Part shown: piece by piece, positions 9,384-18,913 of the stretch | Position numbering within the stretch: the first letter of the stretch is position 1 | Layout of the letters: each line of letters starts with the position of its first letter | NCBI GenBank assembly: GCA_030442055.1 | Contig: JAUJEB010000014.1 | Location: forward strand, 62,001-126,000 | Length of the DNA stretch: 64,000 nucleotides | DNA from: Agaribacillus aureus | GTDB lineage: Bacteria; Bacteroidota; Bacteroidia; Cytophagales; Cyclobacteriaceae | Direction of reading: 5' to 3' | Made by a program: the position numbers and the translations under genes | Notes under the pieces: generated by a model | Database searches by the model: none | Told to the model about the DNA's origin: nothing | The model's input: the letters and a program-made list of their open reading frames with translations, nothing else

Positions 9384-10217
9384 ATGCATGACGCTAAAAT
9401 ATTAGTCCCTACCGATTTTTCGCTTTGCGCCAAAAACGCATTAAACTTTGCTATAATGATAGCCAAAAAATTAAATGCAAAACTATTACTAATGCACGCC
9501 TACCAGGTACCGCTATCTACCATGGATCCGGCAGCAGGCGCCTATTTTTCAGTATCCGTTTCCGGTATCGAAGATAATATCAAAAGTGAATTTGACTTAT
9601 TTAAAGAAACCACACCGGAATTACAGGATGTAGATTACCAAATACTGGTGGAGCAGAACCTGACAAAAAATGCTATTCTCAGCGCCTGTGAGTCACATGG
9701 ATGTAGCCTGGTTGTCATGGGCACCCATGGCGCCAAGGGGCTGGATGAAATATTGATTGGCAGTAATACTTACTCGGTGATGAAGGAGTCCCCGGTTCCC
9801 GTGCTGGCTATCCCTCATAATGCTGGGATCAACAAAATAAAAAGAATTGTATTTGCAGGGGATTATAAAAGCATTGAAGACAAAAATGTGCTTCAGACGC
9901 TTATCCAGCTTAGCAAAGCCTTCAACGCTGAAATTAATGTGTTGCACATCGACGAGGACAAAGACGCCAGCCTGTCATCAAAGGAAATTGGCGAAGCTAA
10001 AAAGTTCGAGCAATATTTTAAGAATATCAAACACAGCTATCACTTTATTCACACGCAAAATCCTGAGGAGGGTATCGAGGACTATGCCGAAACCAACGAT
10101 GTTGATCTCATCGCCCTGATCCCCCGTAAACACGGCTTCCTGGACAATTTATCCAAGAAAAGTGTCTCAAAAAAATTGGCCTTTCATAGTAAAGTTCCAC
10201 TGCTGGCCTTGAAATAA
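9384..10217 (+). CDS. Universal stress protein, tandem UspA domains
   Basis: 277 residues with two Usp domains (about 1-147 and 152-277). The first has the ATP-binding signature G-x2-G-x9-G-S (GTHGAKGLDEILIGS), so it probably binds ATP. The second has lost it (the matching stretch is LIPRKHGFLDNLSKKS), a usual division of labour in tandem Usps. Cytoplasmic. It lies just after the hsp20 terminator and faces the second hsp20 gene. A role in stress or low-oxygen survival is inferred from family and neighbours. Confidence 0.93.
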   Translation: MHDAKILVPTDFSLCAKNALNFAIMIAKKLNAKLLLMHAYQVPLSTMDPAAGAYFSVSVSGIEDNIKSEFDLFKETTPELQDVDYQILVEQNLTKNAILSACESHGCSLVVMGTHGAKGLDEILIGSNTYSVMKESPVPVLAIPHNAGINKIKRIVFAGDYKSIEDKNVLQTLIQLSKAFNAEINVLHIDEDKDASLSSKEIGEAKKFEQYFKNIKHSYHFIHTQNPEEGIEDYAETNDVDLIALIPRKHGFLDNLSKKSVSKKLAFHSKVPLLALK

Positions 10218-10326
10218 GGTAATGGATGCAGGCAGCTCACTTGCCATAGCGTTTCATCTGTTTTTAACAAGGCAAGTTGGTTAAACAACGGAAGGATTGT
10301 TTCATTCCACCAAAACAGGCCTGAGA

Positions 10327-10353
10327 TGGTTGCGTTGCTCATCAACGCAACCA
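10327..10353. terminator. Perfect hairpin between convergent usp and hsp20 genes
   Basis: TGGTTGCGTTG, loop CTCAT, CAACGCAACCA: an 11-bp perfect stem with a 5-base loop, 7 bases from the end of the minus-strand hsp20 gene. Neither side is followed by a T run, so termination would have to be factor-assisted. It could instead protect 3' ends of both convergent transcripts. Confidence 0.5.
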
Positions 10354-10359
10354 AAACGA

Positions 10360-10800
10360 TTAGCTGATTGTAATCCTTTTCTTTTCAACCTTTGTTTTAC
10401 CATCAGTCAAAAATGGAAGCTTGATTTTGAGCAATCCCGCTTCAAATTGAGCTTTGATGTTTTCTTTGTCTATTTCAGGTCCCAGCTGAAAAGACCGTTT
10501 TCTTTCGAAAGCAACCGGCCCGTCAACAAAGGCTTTATACTCGTCTATCATTCGCCGCATGTTGGCGGTAATAGTCAACGTATCCTGGTGCAGTTCAATC
10601 TGAATTTCCTCTTTTTCGAACCCTGGAAGACCTATTTCAATTTCATATTGCTCGTTACCGTTTTTGATGGCCATATCATGTGGGGCCATCCAGCTTTCCT
10701 CAAAGGGACTTCTGCCCAGAAAGCGTCCCGGGTTGAAAAAAGTGGCGTATCTGTCTCCAATTCTGTGAAATCCGGAATGTTTTAATTTATCGTGACGCAT
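10360..10800 (-). CDS. Hsp20/alpha-crystallin family protein (second copy)
   Basis: 146 residues. The alpha-crystallin domain spans about 42-138 with the A-x3-A-G-L-L motif (AQFEAGLLKIKLP) and a C-terminal ITIS tail. Clearly diverged from the Hsp20 encoded at 8889, so not a recent tandem duplicate. It is transcribed toward the Usp gene. The ATG at 10800 leaves a normal N-terminal arm of about 40 residues. Expected to be a cytoplasmic holdase. Confidence 0.94.
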   Translation of the reverse strand: MRHDKLKHSGFHRIGDRYATFFNPGRFLGRSPFEESWMAPHDMAIKNGNEQYEIEIGLPGFEKEEIQIELHQDTLTITANMRRMIDEYKAFVDGPVAFERKRSFQLGPEIDKENIKAQFEAGLLKIKLPFLTDGKTKVEKKRITIS

Positions 10801-10850
10801 GATATAATTGTTTAAAAATTTATAATTACTAATAGCGACGACCTATCTGC

Positions 10851-11060
10851 TTAATCTCTGACAGATAAGCGGGCATTTTTCAAAATCACTTTTAAACTCT
10901 CCAGGTAATCCTTTAAGGCTTCATCATCCACCGTTGGGTTTTTGCCGGAAGGAATAGTGGAAGGGTCCTCATTTAACAACTCATACAACTCGGGAAAGTC
11001 AGTCTCAAGATAGACGGTGATTTCATTTATTTCCTCTAAAATTGATCGATGAGTGTCCAT
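10851..11060 (-). CDS. Small acidic protein of unknown function
   Basis: 69 residues when started at the ATG at 11060 (MDTHRSILEE), which leaves a 7-base gap after the phasin-like gene; an upstream in-frame start at 11111 would overlap that gene by 44 bases and is less likely. The product is acidic and helical, with PTVDDEALKDYLESLKVILK near the C-terminus. I do not recognise a catalytic motif. Close spacing suggests co-expression with the phasin-like stress protein. Confidence 0.6.
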   Translation of the reverse strand: MDTHRSILEEINEITVYLETDFPELYELLNEDPSTIPSGKNPTVDDEALKDYLESLKVILKNARLSVRD

Positions 11061-11067
11061 GGACCAG

Positions 11068-11724
11068 TTAGTTTTTAGATTCCAGTGAATTGACCCGCTT
11101 TTCCAGCGCATCTATCCGGTCAACGCTACTCAAGTTCATTTTTGATAAAAATCTGTCCAATGCCTTGTGCAGGCCATCATCAATTTCTCCTTTTATTTCT
11201 GTTGATTTTTCGGCAATATCCTGTACAAACAATTTGCCTTTTTCATTGATGTTTTTTGATTCAGATGAAAGTTTATGAGCAATCTCATCTACCTTGGATT
11301 TGGCCAAATCCCGATTCTCAAGTATTTCGGCCTTCAGCTCCTCCAGCCATAACAACGCTTCCTGCTTTTTGACATTGCCATGGTGAGCCAGGCTATCGGA
11401 GATCTCATGAAATTTTTGTTTGGCCTCTTCCTGTAATTCGGTAGGTTTTTCAATTAAAGAATGTATAAACCCCGTTACCTCTTCTTTCGCCATGGCACTT
11501 TTTTCAGCTATTTGTTTAGCCATGTTATCTATTTTTTCATGCAGATCTTCTGTTGTCTCCCTGGATTTATTAACAAGATCTTCGATAACTGCTTCACCCT
11601 GTTTTCTGGCATCTTCATTGTTTTGCAAAAAATGCGCTGCCGTTTCTTTGATTTTGTTTAATCCCTGTACACTTAATCCTGTTCCCAGGTACAGCATTTC
11701 TTTAATTAAACTCTTTTCTTCCAT
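11068..11724 (-). CDS. Phasin-like coiled-coil protein
   Basis: About 218 residues from the ATG at 11724 (MEEKSLIKEML); an upstream GTG at 11748 would add 8 residues. The N-terminus (EMLYLGTGLSVQGLNKIKE) and the C-terminal heptad (DRIDALEKRVNSLE) match the pattern of the phasin/poly-hydroxyalkanoate-granule-associated superfamily, and the middle is a long apolipoprotein-like amphipathic helical region. No PHA synthase is visible in the window, so a membrane- or envelope-stress role is as likely as granule coating. It precedes the small acidic gene and follows the AI-2E permease on the same strand. Confidence 0.7.
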   Translation of the reverse strand: MEEKSLIKEMLYLGTGLSVQGLNKIKETAAHFLQNNEDARKQGEAVIEDLVNKSRETTEDLHEKIDNMAKQIAEKSAMAKEEVTGFIHSLIEKPTELQEEAKQKFHEISDSLAHHGNVKKQEALLWLEELKAEILENRDLAKSKVDEIAHKLSSESKNINEKGKLFVQDIAEKSTEIKGEIDDGLHKALDRFLSKMNLSSVDRIDALEKRVNSLESKN

Positions 11725-11852
11725 GTCTTTTTCTATAAAATTAACCACGCTAAACCCTTTATTCCAATGATCTCAATCAGTGGTAATTATGATCTTTTTC
11801 AGTTTCCCAAGGTTTTATTAGCAAGTAGCGTTATAGGTCAGGCCAAATGAGG

Positions 11853-12917
11853 TTATTTTTTTAAATCCTCATTCGTGCCCAGCAGGATGGAGAATGGTTT
11901 AAGGGCATCAATCCTATCCGCTATTAACTTAAAAATAGCCGTGAAGGGCATGAACAGGATCATTCCGGAGGCTCCCCAGATAATGGCGCCCAACATAATT
12001 ACCGTGATTGTAGCGAGGGCGTTTATCTTCAGTTTGAAGCTCACAGCCAGCGGAAATATAATGTTTGCCTCTAAAATTTGAACTACTACAAAAATCGCTA
12101 CAATGCCCAATGGATACCACATAGAATCATAGGTAAGCCAGGCAATGCTCATCGGCAACAGCGCACCAATGGTAATGCCAACATAAGGTATGAAAGTAAG
12201 AATCGAGGCAATGAATCCAAAGAAGATAGGATTTGGGATACCCAAAACTGCCAGCCCTATGCTATTTAATATCCCTACTACCAGGTAAACAATCGTCATT
12301 CCTTTTATAAAATTATAGTAGGCAATAATGGACTCCTGCAGTATGCTGATAATCTCCTGCCGATTTTCAGCTCCCGGAAATAGCTGATACAAAAACGCCA
12401 TCAGTAAATTCCGGTAATATAGTATCAAGGCTGTATAAAAAGGAACCAGGAAAAATAGTATGGTAGAAACAGAGGTGTTGTAAACCGTCCTGGGCAGCAG
12501 CCGGATAACACTTTGGGAGGCATTGGTAAATAATGTATTCAACCAGCGCTTTCTTTCTTCAACAGGTATGTTAAAAAAATCACCGACATCCCTGAAGGCA
12601 TCGTTGAGCAGCCATATGATCTTATCATACAGGTCTGGCCATTGCCTGGTAAACAGCGAAAACTGCCTCACCATCAAACCGACAATCAACAGTGAAAGAA
12701 TAAAAAACAAAACCAGGCTGATAACAATCGCCATTACCCTGGAAAAGCGGCGGTTTTCAAGCCAGCGGCATATCGGATATAAAACAAAACTAATGAGAAG
12801 CCCGAAACTGAGAGGAATTAACAATGACTGCCCGAAATAAAGTATCAGAATAAAGATTATACAATATTGTAAAAAATTGAGAAGCGGCAATTTTGATGTG
12901 GACAGACTGGCTTTCAT
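11853..12917 (-). CDS. AI-2E family transporter (PerM/YhhT-like permease)
   Basis: 354 residues from the ATG at 12917. About eight hydrophobic segments with the family pattern: two at the N-terminus (about 14-55), one near 60-85, a soluble insert (about 90-145), then a cluster from about 150 to 335 including GIPNPIFFGFIASILTFIPYVG and the final GASGMILFMPFTAIFKL. The family is named for AI-2 export, but members also act as Na+/H+ antiporters or have unknown cargo, so the substrate here is open. Located at the upstream end of the minus-strand stress gene run. Confidence 0.9.
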   Translation of the reverse strand: MKASLSTSKLPLLNFLQYCIIFILILYFGQSLLIPLSFGLLISFVLYPICRWLENRRFSRVMAIVISLVLFFILSLLIVGLMVRQFSLFTRQWPDLYDKIIWLLNDAFRDVGDFFNIPVEERKRWLNTLFTNASQSVIRLLPRTVYNTSVSTILFFLVPFYTALILYYRNLLMAFLYQLFPGAENRQEIISILQESIIAYYNFIKGMTIVYLVVGILNSIGLAVLGIPNPIFFGFIASILTFIPYVGITIGALLPMSIAWLTYDSMWYPLGIVAIFVVVQILEANIIFPLAVSFKLKINALATITVIMLGAIIWGASGMILFMPFTAIFKLIADRIDALKPFSILLGTNEDLKK

Positions 12918-13082
12918 CAATGAAATTTATTATTTACCGAATAAAATAGATAGTACCTTACAATTTCAATGACATACATTACTTGCCGGGTTGACAAAGG
13001 TCATGTACCAAAAAGCAATTGTGTATTTCCAATAAGCTTTGAATGAAAGTTTAGCCGGGTTTGGTAGCAAATTTATCCGGGG

Positions 13083-14801
13083 TCACCTGGTTTTATATTC
13101 ACTGGTTTCGATGACCATTTGACCATTACCGCAATTGCAAACTACCTCCACCTTGAATGTTCCACGGTCGTCGCTGTGAAAAAATTTCACCTCTGCCTCC
13201 CCCTGCTCATTGGTATTTATGGATGGATTCCAGTAGATCACCGGTTGGAATATTGGTGCATTTTGCTCAGCATCGGCAGCCGCGGCAGGAATAGAAGGAA
13301 AACTTGCCTCCGGCAACCCTCCGTGGACCTGAAAAACATTTGATTGTGTCTGGTTATCTTTATGATAATTTCCATCTCTTGTGTAAATGGCGACCACGCC
13401 ACTGGTACTTCCAAACTGGTCAAATTGCCGGTTCAGGTTTTTGTAAAAGTAAAATAAATCAATACGTCTGATAGACTTCATATCAAGGCTAACAGCCTCT
13501 ACCGGGTCATCCACAACCCGACCATCTATAAAGAATCTTGGTACCCCGGGGTAAAATGGCTTGTTGTCCGGGTTAACCATTCTAATTTGGTAACTGCTAT
13601 CTTTTCTTTTTTTGATTTTCAAAGGTGTTACTACCTGAACGAAAAATTCTTCCATACTTTCAAATGGTTCATAATGGTTCAGATCCAATGACCGGTCGGG
13701 TTCCCATTTATTCTCAGAGGGCTGTATGGCCGGCAGGCTTTGAAAAGCTAGTCGATCAAATAGCTGGTTGATCTTCTTGCGTTTTCTACTCACCTTTAGA
13801 TAACGCAAAACCTCCTTGGTATAAGTCAATGCCATTTCAGACATGTTTGCCGGTAAACTGACGGCCTGATCCAAAGTGGTAAAAATATCATTGGTGAGAT
13901 ATGCTACCAGCTGCATTTGGCGCTTACCATCAAAATAAGGTAAATCAATTTCAAAAGTACCGTCATCGTATGATTCAAACGGTATCATCAATCCCTCCTC
14001 ACCCATTACTGCTGCCAAATAATCACTCTCATATACCTGCTTGTCAACAGTATGCTTCACCATTCCCCTGACGGCAATTTGGTTGTCAACAAGGAATGAC
14101 TGGGTTACATCAGGCCCTTTGGAAAAGTTCGAAATATTTTTGGGGTGGCCATCGATCAGGTCTTTGTCGGTCACTGAAACAGACAAATTACCCTGTACGG
14201 CCTCGCCTTTCGGATCTGTTACCCGGATCTTTAATGATACCGCTTCGCGGGGGCGATAAATTGATTTGTCCGATGAAATATTGATGCTGGCATTGGGTTT
14301 TGAAACTGCCGTTTCGCTTGCAGGGATCATCGGACGCTCAAAATCTATTAATGTGGTGTCCATGGGATGCAAATCATTATAAATAGCCACCGGATGATAA
14401 ACCAGGGTCAACGGATAGTTTCCATCTTCATTAAATACGGTAACCGTTAAAAAGTATATATCGGGCTTGAAATCGTATGGAATGAGGTAATAACCCTGGC
14501 CATTATTTTGTTTATCAACGGAAATATGCTGTGTATGTAAAATTTCTTTTCGCCGACTTATCAAGTCTATGCGAGCCAGGGATCTGCGATATTGCAGCCT
14601 GTCTGGCAGATAAACCTTAAACCAAATCACCTCGCCCACCACATAAAACGGTTTATCGGTATGGATGCTCCCGGCATTATCATTGGCTGCCATTTGATAG
14701 CTCCAGGCTTTGGAGGCATTAATAGCCAGCGTAACCAACAAAATCAATAGCAGTTTGACGCAAATTTTTAGTATCGTGTTAATTTTATTTATCATCGCCA
14801 T
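13083..14801 (-). CDS. MG2-domain, TonB-plug-like cell-surface protein
   Basis: 572 residues from the ATG at 14801, which overlaps the DUF4249 stop codon as TAATG and so is probably translationally coupled; an in-frame TTG at 14813 is less likely. N-terminal signal (about 8-33), an MG2-type macroglobulin repeat beginning with HTDKPFYVVGEVIWFKVYLP, a second beta-sandwich (about 170-320), and near the C-terminus a plug-like stretch (FIDGRVVDDPVEAVSL and GVVAIYTRDG) followed by another beta domain. Related Bacteroidota proteins are larger (about 800-900 residues), so this one is short. Last gene of the receptor operon. Role is unknown; an accessory to the TonB receptor is inferred. Confidence 0.75.
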   Translation of the reverse strand: MAMINKINTILKICVKLLLILLVTLAINASKAWSYQMAANDNAGSIHTDKPFYVVGEVIWFKVYLPDRLQYRRSLARIDLISRRKEILHTQHISVDKQNNGQGYYLIPYDFKPDIYFLTVTVFNEDGNYPLTLVYHPVAIYNDLHPMDTTLIDFERPMIPASETAVSKPNASINISSDKSIYRPREAVSLKIRVTDPKGEAVQGNLSVSVTDKDLIDGHPKNISNFSKGPDVTQSFLVDNQIAVRGMVKHTVDKQVYESDYLAAVMGEEGLMIPFESYDDGTFEIDLPYFDGKRQMQLVAYLTNDIFTTLDQAVSLPANMSEMALTYTKEVLRYLKVSRKRKKINQLFDRLAFQSLPAIQPSENKWEPDRSLDLNHYEPFESMEEFFVQVVTPLKIKKRKDSSYQIRMVNPDNKPFYPGVPRFFIDGRVVDDPVEAVSLDMKSIRRIDLFYFYKNLNRQFDQFGSTSGVVAIYTRDGNYHKDNQTQSNVFQVHGGLPEASFPSIPAAAADAEQNAPIFQPVIYWNPSINTNEQGEAEVKFFHSDDRGTFKVEVVCNCGNGQMVIETSEYKTR

Positions 14802-15877
14802 TAATCTTCCCAATAGGGTGGTTTTTCCAGCGTGCTGTTGGTAACTAATAAACAGTTAAGACATAGGGCAAGCAATTCCGGGTCCGCATTATTACAATTA
14901 TTGAATATAACAACGTCTTCGATGTCTCTTCTTTGCACAAAAAAACGCACATCGTCCACTGCCGTCGCATAAAAGTAGCCAAGTACCTCCTCGTCAGGTT
15001 CGTCGGGATTTATGATATTTCCGTCAATTCTTCCGGGAGGTACTTCAAACAAGCTGCCGGAACGATTGACCAGCGCTTCAACTTTTTCCCAAAATGCATA
15101 TGCCCCGGGGGTTAGCGACTGCTGGAAAAGGTGAAAACAATAAGTAATGAGAAACTTATTATCCAGGTCTTTTACCAGCAGTTCTTTAGTCAGCTCTTTT
15201 CTTGCACCGTCGCCTCCACTAAAAATCACAATTTTATTCAGGTCGATATTGTCAGGCACATAACATCGTCGTACCGGCTTGAGTGGGACTGATGGATCGC
15301 CAATTTCGCTAAAAACATATTCTCCGGTAAAATTCCATTTTAAATAATGGCGTTTACCATCATCAGGGATCCGTGTATCGACCGAAAACCGAATAAAGTC
15401 TTCTTCCGAAATAACATTATTATCTCCCAACACCTCTTGCTTAATGGTTCCAAAGTTTACCTGCTCAATAGGTGGCACCGGCAGTAATTCCTCTGCCAAT
15501 GACCTGTAAGTTTTTCCGTCCGCCAGGGTGGCCTCCATATGATAGGATTTGCCTATTTCTCCCCGAAAATTCAGGTCGTCGGTTTGGTAGATCCCCGGAT
15601 CAATTTCGCTCATGGCGGAAGATTCACCGGTACTGGCAACAATTCGTACCTGGGCTCCGGTGACCGGATCGGGAATGGCCAGCTGATCTTCGGAAAAATC
15701 GCCGCTCCGTTTAATGGTAATCGTGTAAGGGCCAGGTTGATTGTTAATGCTTCCTTCAATAACCAGCAAATCCACCATACCCTCAGTATCCAGCGGTATT
15801 TTGTCAATACAGCCCGTGAGCCAACACAGCAACAAAAGCTGCACAAAAAACCGATGGTCATATAGTTTTAGCTGCAT
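14801..15877 (-). CDS. DUF4249 domain-containing lipoprotein
   Basis: 358 residues. The N-terminus has a hydrophobic stretch ending in a lipobox-like LTGC (Cys22), so it is probably an outer-membrane lipoprotein. The start of the mature protein (IPLDTEGMVDLLVIEGSINN) is typical of DUF4249, a family found almost only in Bacteroidota beside TonB-dependent receptors. It begins 1 base after the TonB receptor stop and its own stop overlaps the next start. A ligand-capture partner, SusD-like in role though not in sequence, is a guess from context. Confidence 0.88.
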   Translation of the reverse strand: MQLKLYDHRFFVQLLLLCWLTGCIDKIPLDTEGMVDLLVIEGSINNQPGPYTITIKRSGDFSEDQLAIPDPVTGAQVRIVASTGESSAMSEIDPGIYQTDDLNFRGEIGKSYHMEATLADGKTYRSLAEELLPVPPIEQVNFGTIKQEVLGDNNVISEEDFIRFSVDTRIPDDGKRHYLKWNFTGEYVFSEIGDPSVPLKPVRRCYVPDNIDLNKIVIFSGGDGARKELTKELLVKDLDNKFLITYCFHLFQQSLTPGAYAFWEKVEALVNRSGSLFEVPPGRIDGNIINPDEPDEEVLGYFYATAVDDVRFFVQRRDIEDVVIFNNCNNADPELLALCLNCLLVTNSTLEKPPYWED

Positions 15878-15878
15878 T

Positions 15879-18629
15879 TCATCTTAATTCAAAGTTGTAA
15901 GTAATAGCCGGGAACGCACTACCCAATACCGACAAGCGATTAGCGACCAAATTGCCCAGTCCGGGTTGGGTATAAAACACCGCAAAAGCATTTCTTCTTC
16001 CCAGCAGGTTATAAACCGATAATGTCCAGCTACTTTTCCACTTTCTGTCCTTCCTGAATCCAGGACTTAATGTATAGGCGATATCCAGGCGATGATAATC
16101 CGGTATTCTCAAAGCATTTCTTTCGGAATAGATAGGTATATTTTGCACATTTCCCACCCCAAATTTTCCAATGGGTGCGGTTGTTGGCCTGCCCGTGTTG
16201 TAATTAAAGTTGACGGCAATTTTATGTCGTTTGTTTATTTCAAAATTGGTAACCAGTGTAAGGTCGTGGGGCTTATCAAAATTTGAACGATACCAGTTGC
16301 CGTTACTTATTGTAAATTCCGGCAACTCTCCATTTACGCGTCGCTTGGTTCGCGCATAGGTGTAAGCCAGCCAACCGTTCACGACACCCCTCCTTTTACG
16401 AATGCTTAACTCTGCACCATAGGCTTTACCTATGCCGGTCAATAGTTCCGTTTCCAGGAGGTCATTGGCTAGTAAATCCGAAAAATCCCGGTATTCCACC
16501 AACCGGTCTGTCTCCCGGTAATATAATTCTACAGATGTCTCCCACTGGTTGTTTTTGAAATTCCTAAACAGCCCGACAGAAAAGTTATCAGCTTTTTGTG
16601 GAGCTATGAAATTATTGCTGAACTGCCATATATCGATAGGTGTGGTAGCGTCTGAGTTGGAGATTTGATGTAAAAATTGTGCTGTGCGGCTATAGCCAAG
16701 CTTTAATGATGTCTGGGTATTTAACATGAGTTTTGCAGAAACCCTTGGTTCCAGTCTTTCATAACCTTCAATAACCTCGCCGTCTCCGATATTTTCCGTG
16801 CCAGTAAGTGTTGTTTCCTCGGGCCGGCTATTGTTCACATAACGATTGACCACGCCCGGACCTACGTTTTCAAACCTGGTAAACCTAAGCCCGGCGGAGA
16901 TGGCTATTTTGGCGCTCAGGTCCCACTCTCCGTTTGCAAAGGCTACAAATTCCCTGGCAAACGTCGTTGGCAGCTCTTTCTCCGCCGTCAGAGAAGCATT
17001 GCCAACAGGAGTAATTTTGCCAGGATCCAGCTCATATTTGATAAAAGTACCGCCAAAATCCAAATTTAGATGCTCACTCATAGCATACCTGAATTGTTCC
17101 TTGAACTTATAATAGCTAATACCGTTATCCAGGCGAAACGACTCACTGGACTCAGGGTCGATCAAAGCGCTTTGGTACTGGCTATATACAGCGGAAAACG
17201 ACGATATTAAACGTGGATTCAGCACATTACGAACATTAATTTGTACCCCATCAGTTTGATAATCGTAGCCAAATTCATCGGCAAAAGTAAGCTCATCGCG
17301 GCTGGTGTATCCCGAAATTGTCAATTTGGCCTTGTCACTAAAATTGTGTGATATCCTGGCATTTAAATCGTAAAAGGACACCTCACTGTTTTGTACATCG
17401 GGAACATTGATAAGATTCAGCAGCCAATCGGAGTAGGTGATCCGTCCTCCCAGAATAAATGAGGTTTTCTCTTTTTTAATCGGCGCTTCCAGGGATATTC
17501 TGCTCGATACTACCCCCAGCCCACCTTTTATTTTAAACTTCTGATAACTGCCATCCCGTATACCCACGTCCAGCACCGATGAGAGCCTGCCTCCAAATTG
17601 GGCCGGCATGGTGCCTTTAAAGAGGGTGACTCCCTTGATCAGGTCCGGGTTGAAGGTGGAAAAAAAACCCAGGGCATGAGAAGGGTTAAAGATGAAAGCC
17701 TCGTCCTGCAAAATCAGATTTTCCCCGACACTGCCTCCCCGAACATTAAAGCCGCTTGCGCCTTCTCCGACAGTACTTACGCCGGGTAAAAACAGCAGGC
17801 TTTTGATGACATCGGCCTCTCCCAGGAAAGTGGGTAATCCCTTGATGGATTTGGCACTTAATTCCTCAACACCCATCAAAACAGCATTTACGTTTTGGTC
17901 CGGCGCCCGTGACTCCACGACCACTTCCTCTAACGTAATGGCCTCCTTCTCCATTTCCAAATCCAGCTGATCATTGCTAAACACCGTGAGCCTTGCCAGG
18001 AGTTCATCATACCCTACATAATTTATTGTCAAATCATATCTTCCAACATCCAGGTTGACCGCATAATACCCATTGATGTCGGTACTCACTCCCCTACCCA
18101 GGTCGGAGAAAAACAGCGTAGCTCCGACAATCGGCTTTCTTGTTTCGCTATCCCGTATTTTACCGGCAATTCTTACTGTGTTCTCATCATTCATTTGTTT
18201 GACATCCCCCACGGTAATTTCCCTGACGCCACCATATATACTTTGGGCGGTAATGGATTGGCGTTGCTCGAGAAGTTGGTAAAAATCCGATGAATAACGC
18301 TGCTGCAAAAGCCGTTTTTCGGCAATAACGATCGCATAATTTCTGTAAGCCATATAACCGAGTCCGGTGCGATCCAACAACCGGCTTAAAACCTCCTCGA
18401 GGGTATTCCCTTCAAACTGCCAATCTCCTTTGATGATAGTGCTATCGGCGGGTAAATAGTAAATCTGCAGGTCAAAATAATTTTCGAGTTCTTCTAAAAT
18501 ATCGGCGATCTGTTTGTCCTGGTAACTTTTAGTGATGATCTTAACACTACCTTCCTGGGCTACCACAGCAACTGCCTTCAACAAGCATAATATCAAAAAG
18601 AGTCGTTTCCCGAATGTAAAAATCACCAT
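15879..18629 (-). CDS. TonB-dependent receptor with N-terminal STN domain
   Basis: 916-residue outer-membrane transporter. Signal peptide (about 1-25), an STN (secretin/TonB short N-terminal) domain (about 30-110), a carboxypeptidase-regulatory-like beta domain (about 150-235), a plug (about 245-365, with GVSTVGEGASGFNVRGGSVG) and a 22-strand-type barrel to the C-terminus. STN domains often signal to anti-sigma factors or bind ligand; no anti-sigma/sigma pair is adjacent. No SusD homologue follows, so it is not a classical SusCD system. First gene of a three-gene operon with DUF4249 and the MG2/plug-like protein. The substrate cannot be read from sequence. Confidence 0.94.
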   Translation of the reverse strand: MVIFTFGKRLFLILCLLKAVAVVAQEGSVKIITKSYQDKQIADILEELENYFDLQIYYLPADSTIIKGDWQFEGNTLEEVLSRLLDRTGLGYMAYRNYAIVIAEKRLLQQRYSSDFYQLLEQRQSITAQSIYGGVREITVGDVKQMNDENTVRIAGKIRDSETRKPIVGATLFFSDLGRGVSTDINGYYAVNLDVGRYDLTINYVGYDELLARLTVFSNDQLDLEMEKEAITLEEVVVESRAPDQNVNAVLMGVEELSAKSIKGLPTFLGEADVIKSLLFLPGVSTVGEGASGFNVRGGSVGENLILQDEAFIFNPSHALGFFSTFNPDLIKGVTLFKGTMPAQFGGRLSSVLDVGIRDGSYQKFKIKGGLGVVSSRISLEAPIKKEKTSFILGGRITYSDWLLNLINVPDVQNSEVSFYDLNARISHNFSDKAKLTISGYTSRDELTFADEFGYDYQTDGVQINVRNVLNPRLISSFSAVYSQYQSALIDPESSESFRLDNGISYYKFKEQFRYAMSEHLNLDFGGTFIKYELDPGKITPVGNASLTAEKELPTTFAREFVAFANGEWDLSAKIAISAGLRFTRFENVGPGVVNRYVNNSRPEETTLTGTENIGDGEVIEGYERLEPRVSAKLMLNTQTSLKLGYSRTAQFLHQISNSDATTPIDIWQFSNNFIAPQKADNFSVGLFRNFKNNQWETSVELYYRETDRLVEYRDFSDLLANDLLETELLTGIGKAYGAELSIRKRRGVVNGWLAYTYARTKRRVNGELPEFTISNGNWYRSNFDKPHDLTLVTNFEINKRHKIAVNFNYNTGRPTTAPIGKFGVGNVQNIPIYSERNALRIPDYHRLDIAYTLSPGFRKDRKWKSSWTLSVYNLLGRRNAFAVFYTQPGLGNLVANRLSVLGSAFPAITYNFELR

Positions 18630-18708
18630 TTAATCAATTGACTATTCGTTAAACATCGAAATTGACAAAAATTAAAAAAAATGCATATTACATTTCTCCC
18701 AATTTAGC

Positions 18709-18725
18709 TTGGTTGACGTAACCAA
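18709..18725. promoter_or_regulatory. Inverted repeat upstream of the STN TonB receptor
   Basis: TTGGTT-gacgt-AACCAA, perfect 6-bp arms with a 5-base spacer, about 80 bases upstream of the receptor ATG at 18629. Possible operator; no regulator is encoded nearby. Confidence 0.25.
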
Positions 18726-18913
18726 AAAGAAAAATAAGTGTGACGGTTGTGTATTAAAGATAGTTATTCAGGCACTGTATTGAAAATCTTGTCAGCACCA
18801 AAGTTTGCTACACCTGCTAAGCTTTAGAACAGACGGGTGCCTAAAAAAATGGTCCATGCTTTTTGATCCCTATGACAGGATCTCTTAATCATAAAAGGAA
18901 TTATAGCACTTGC

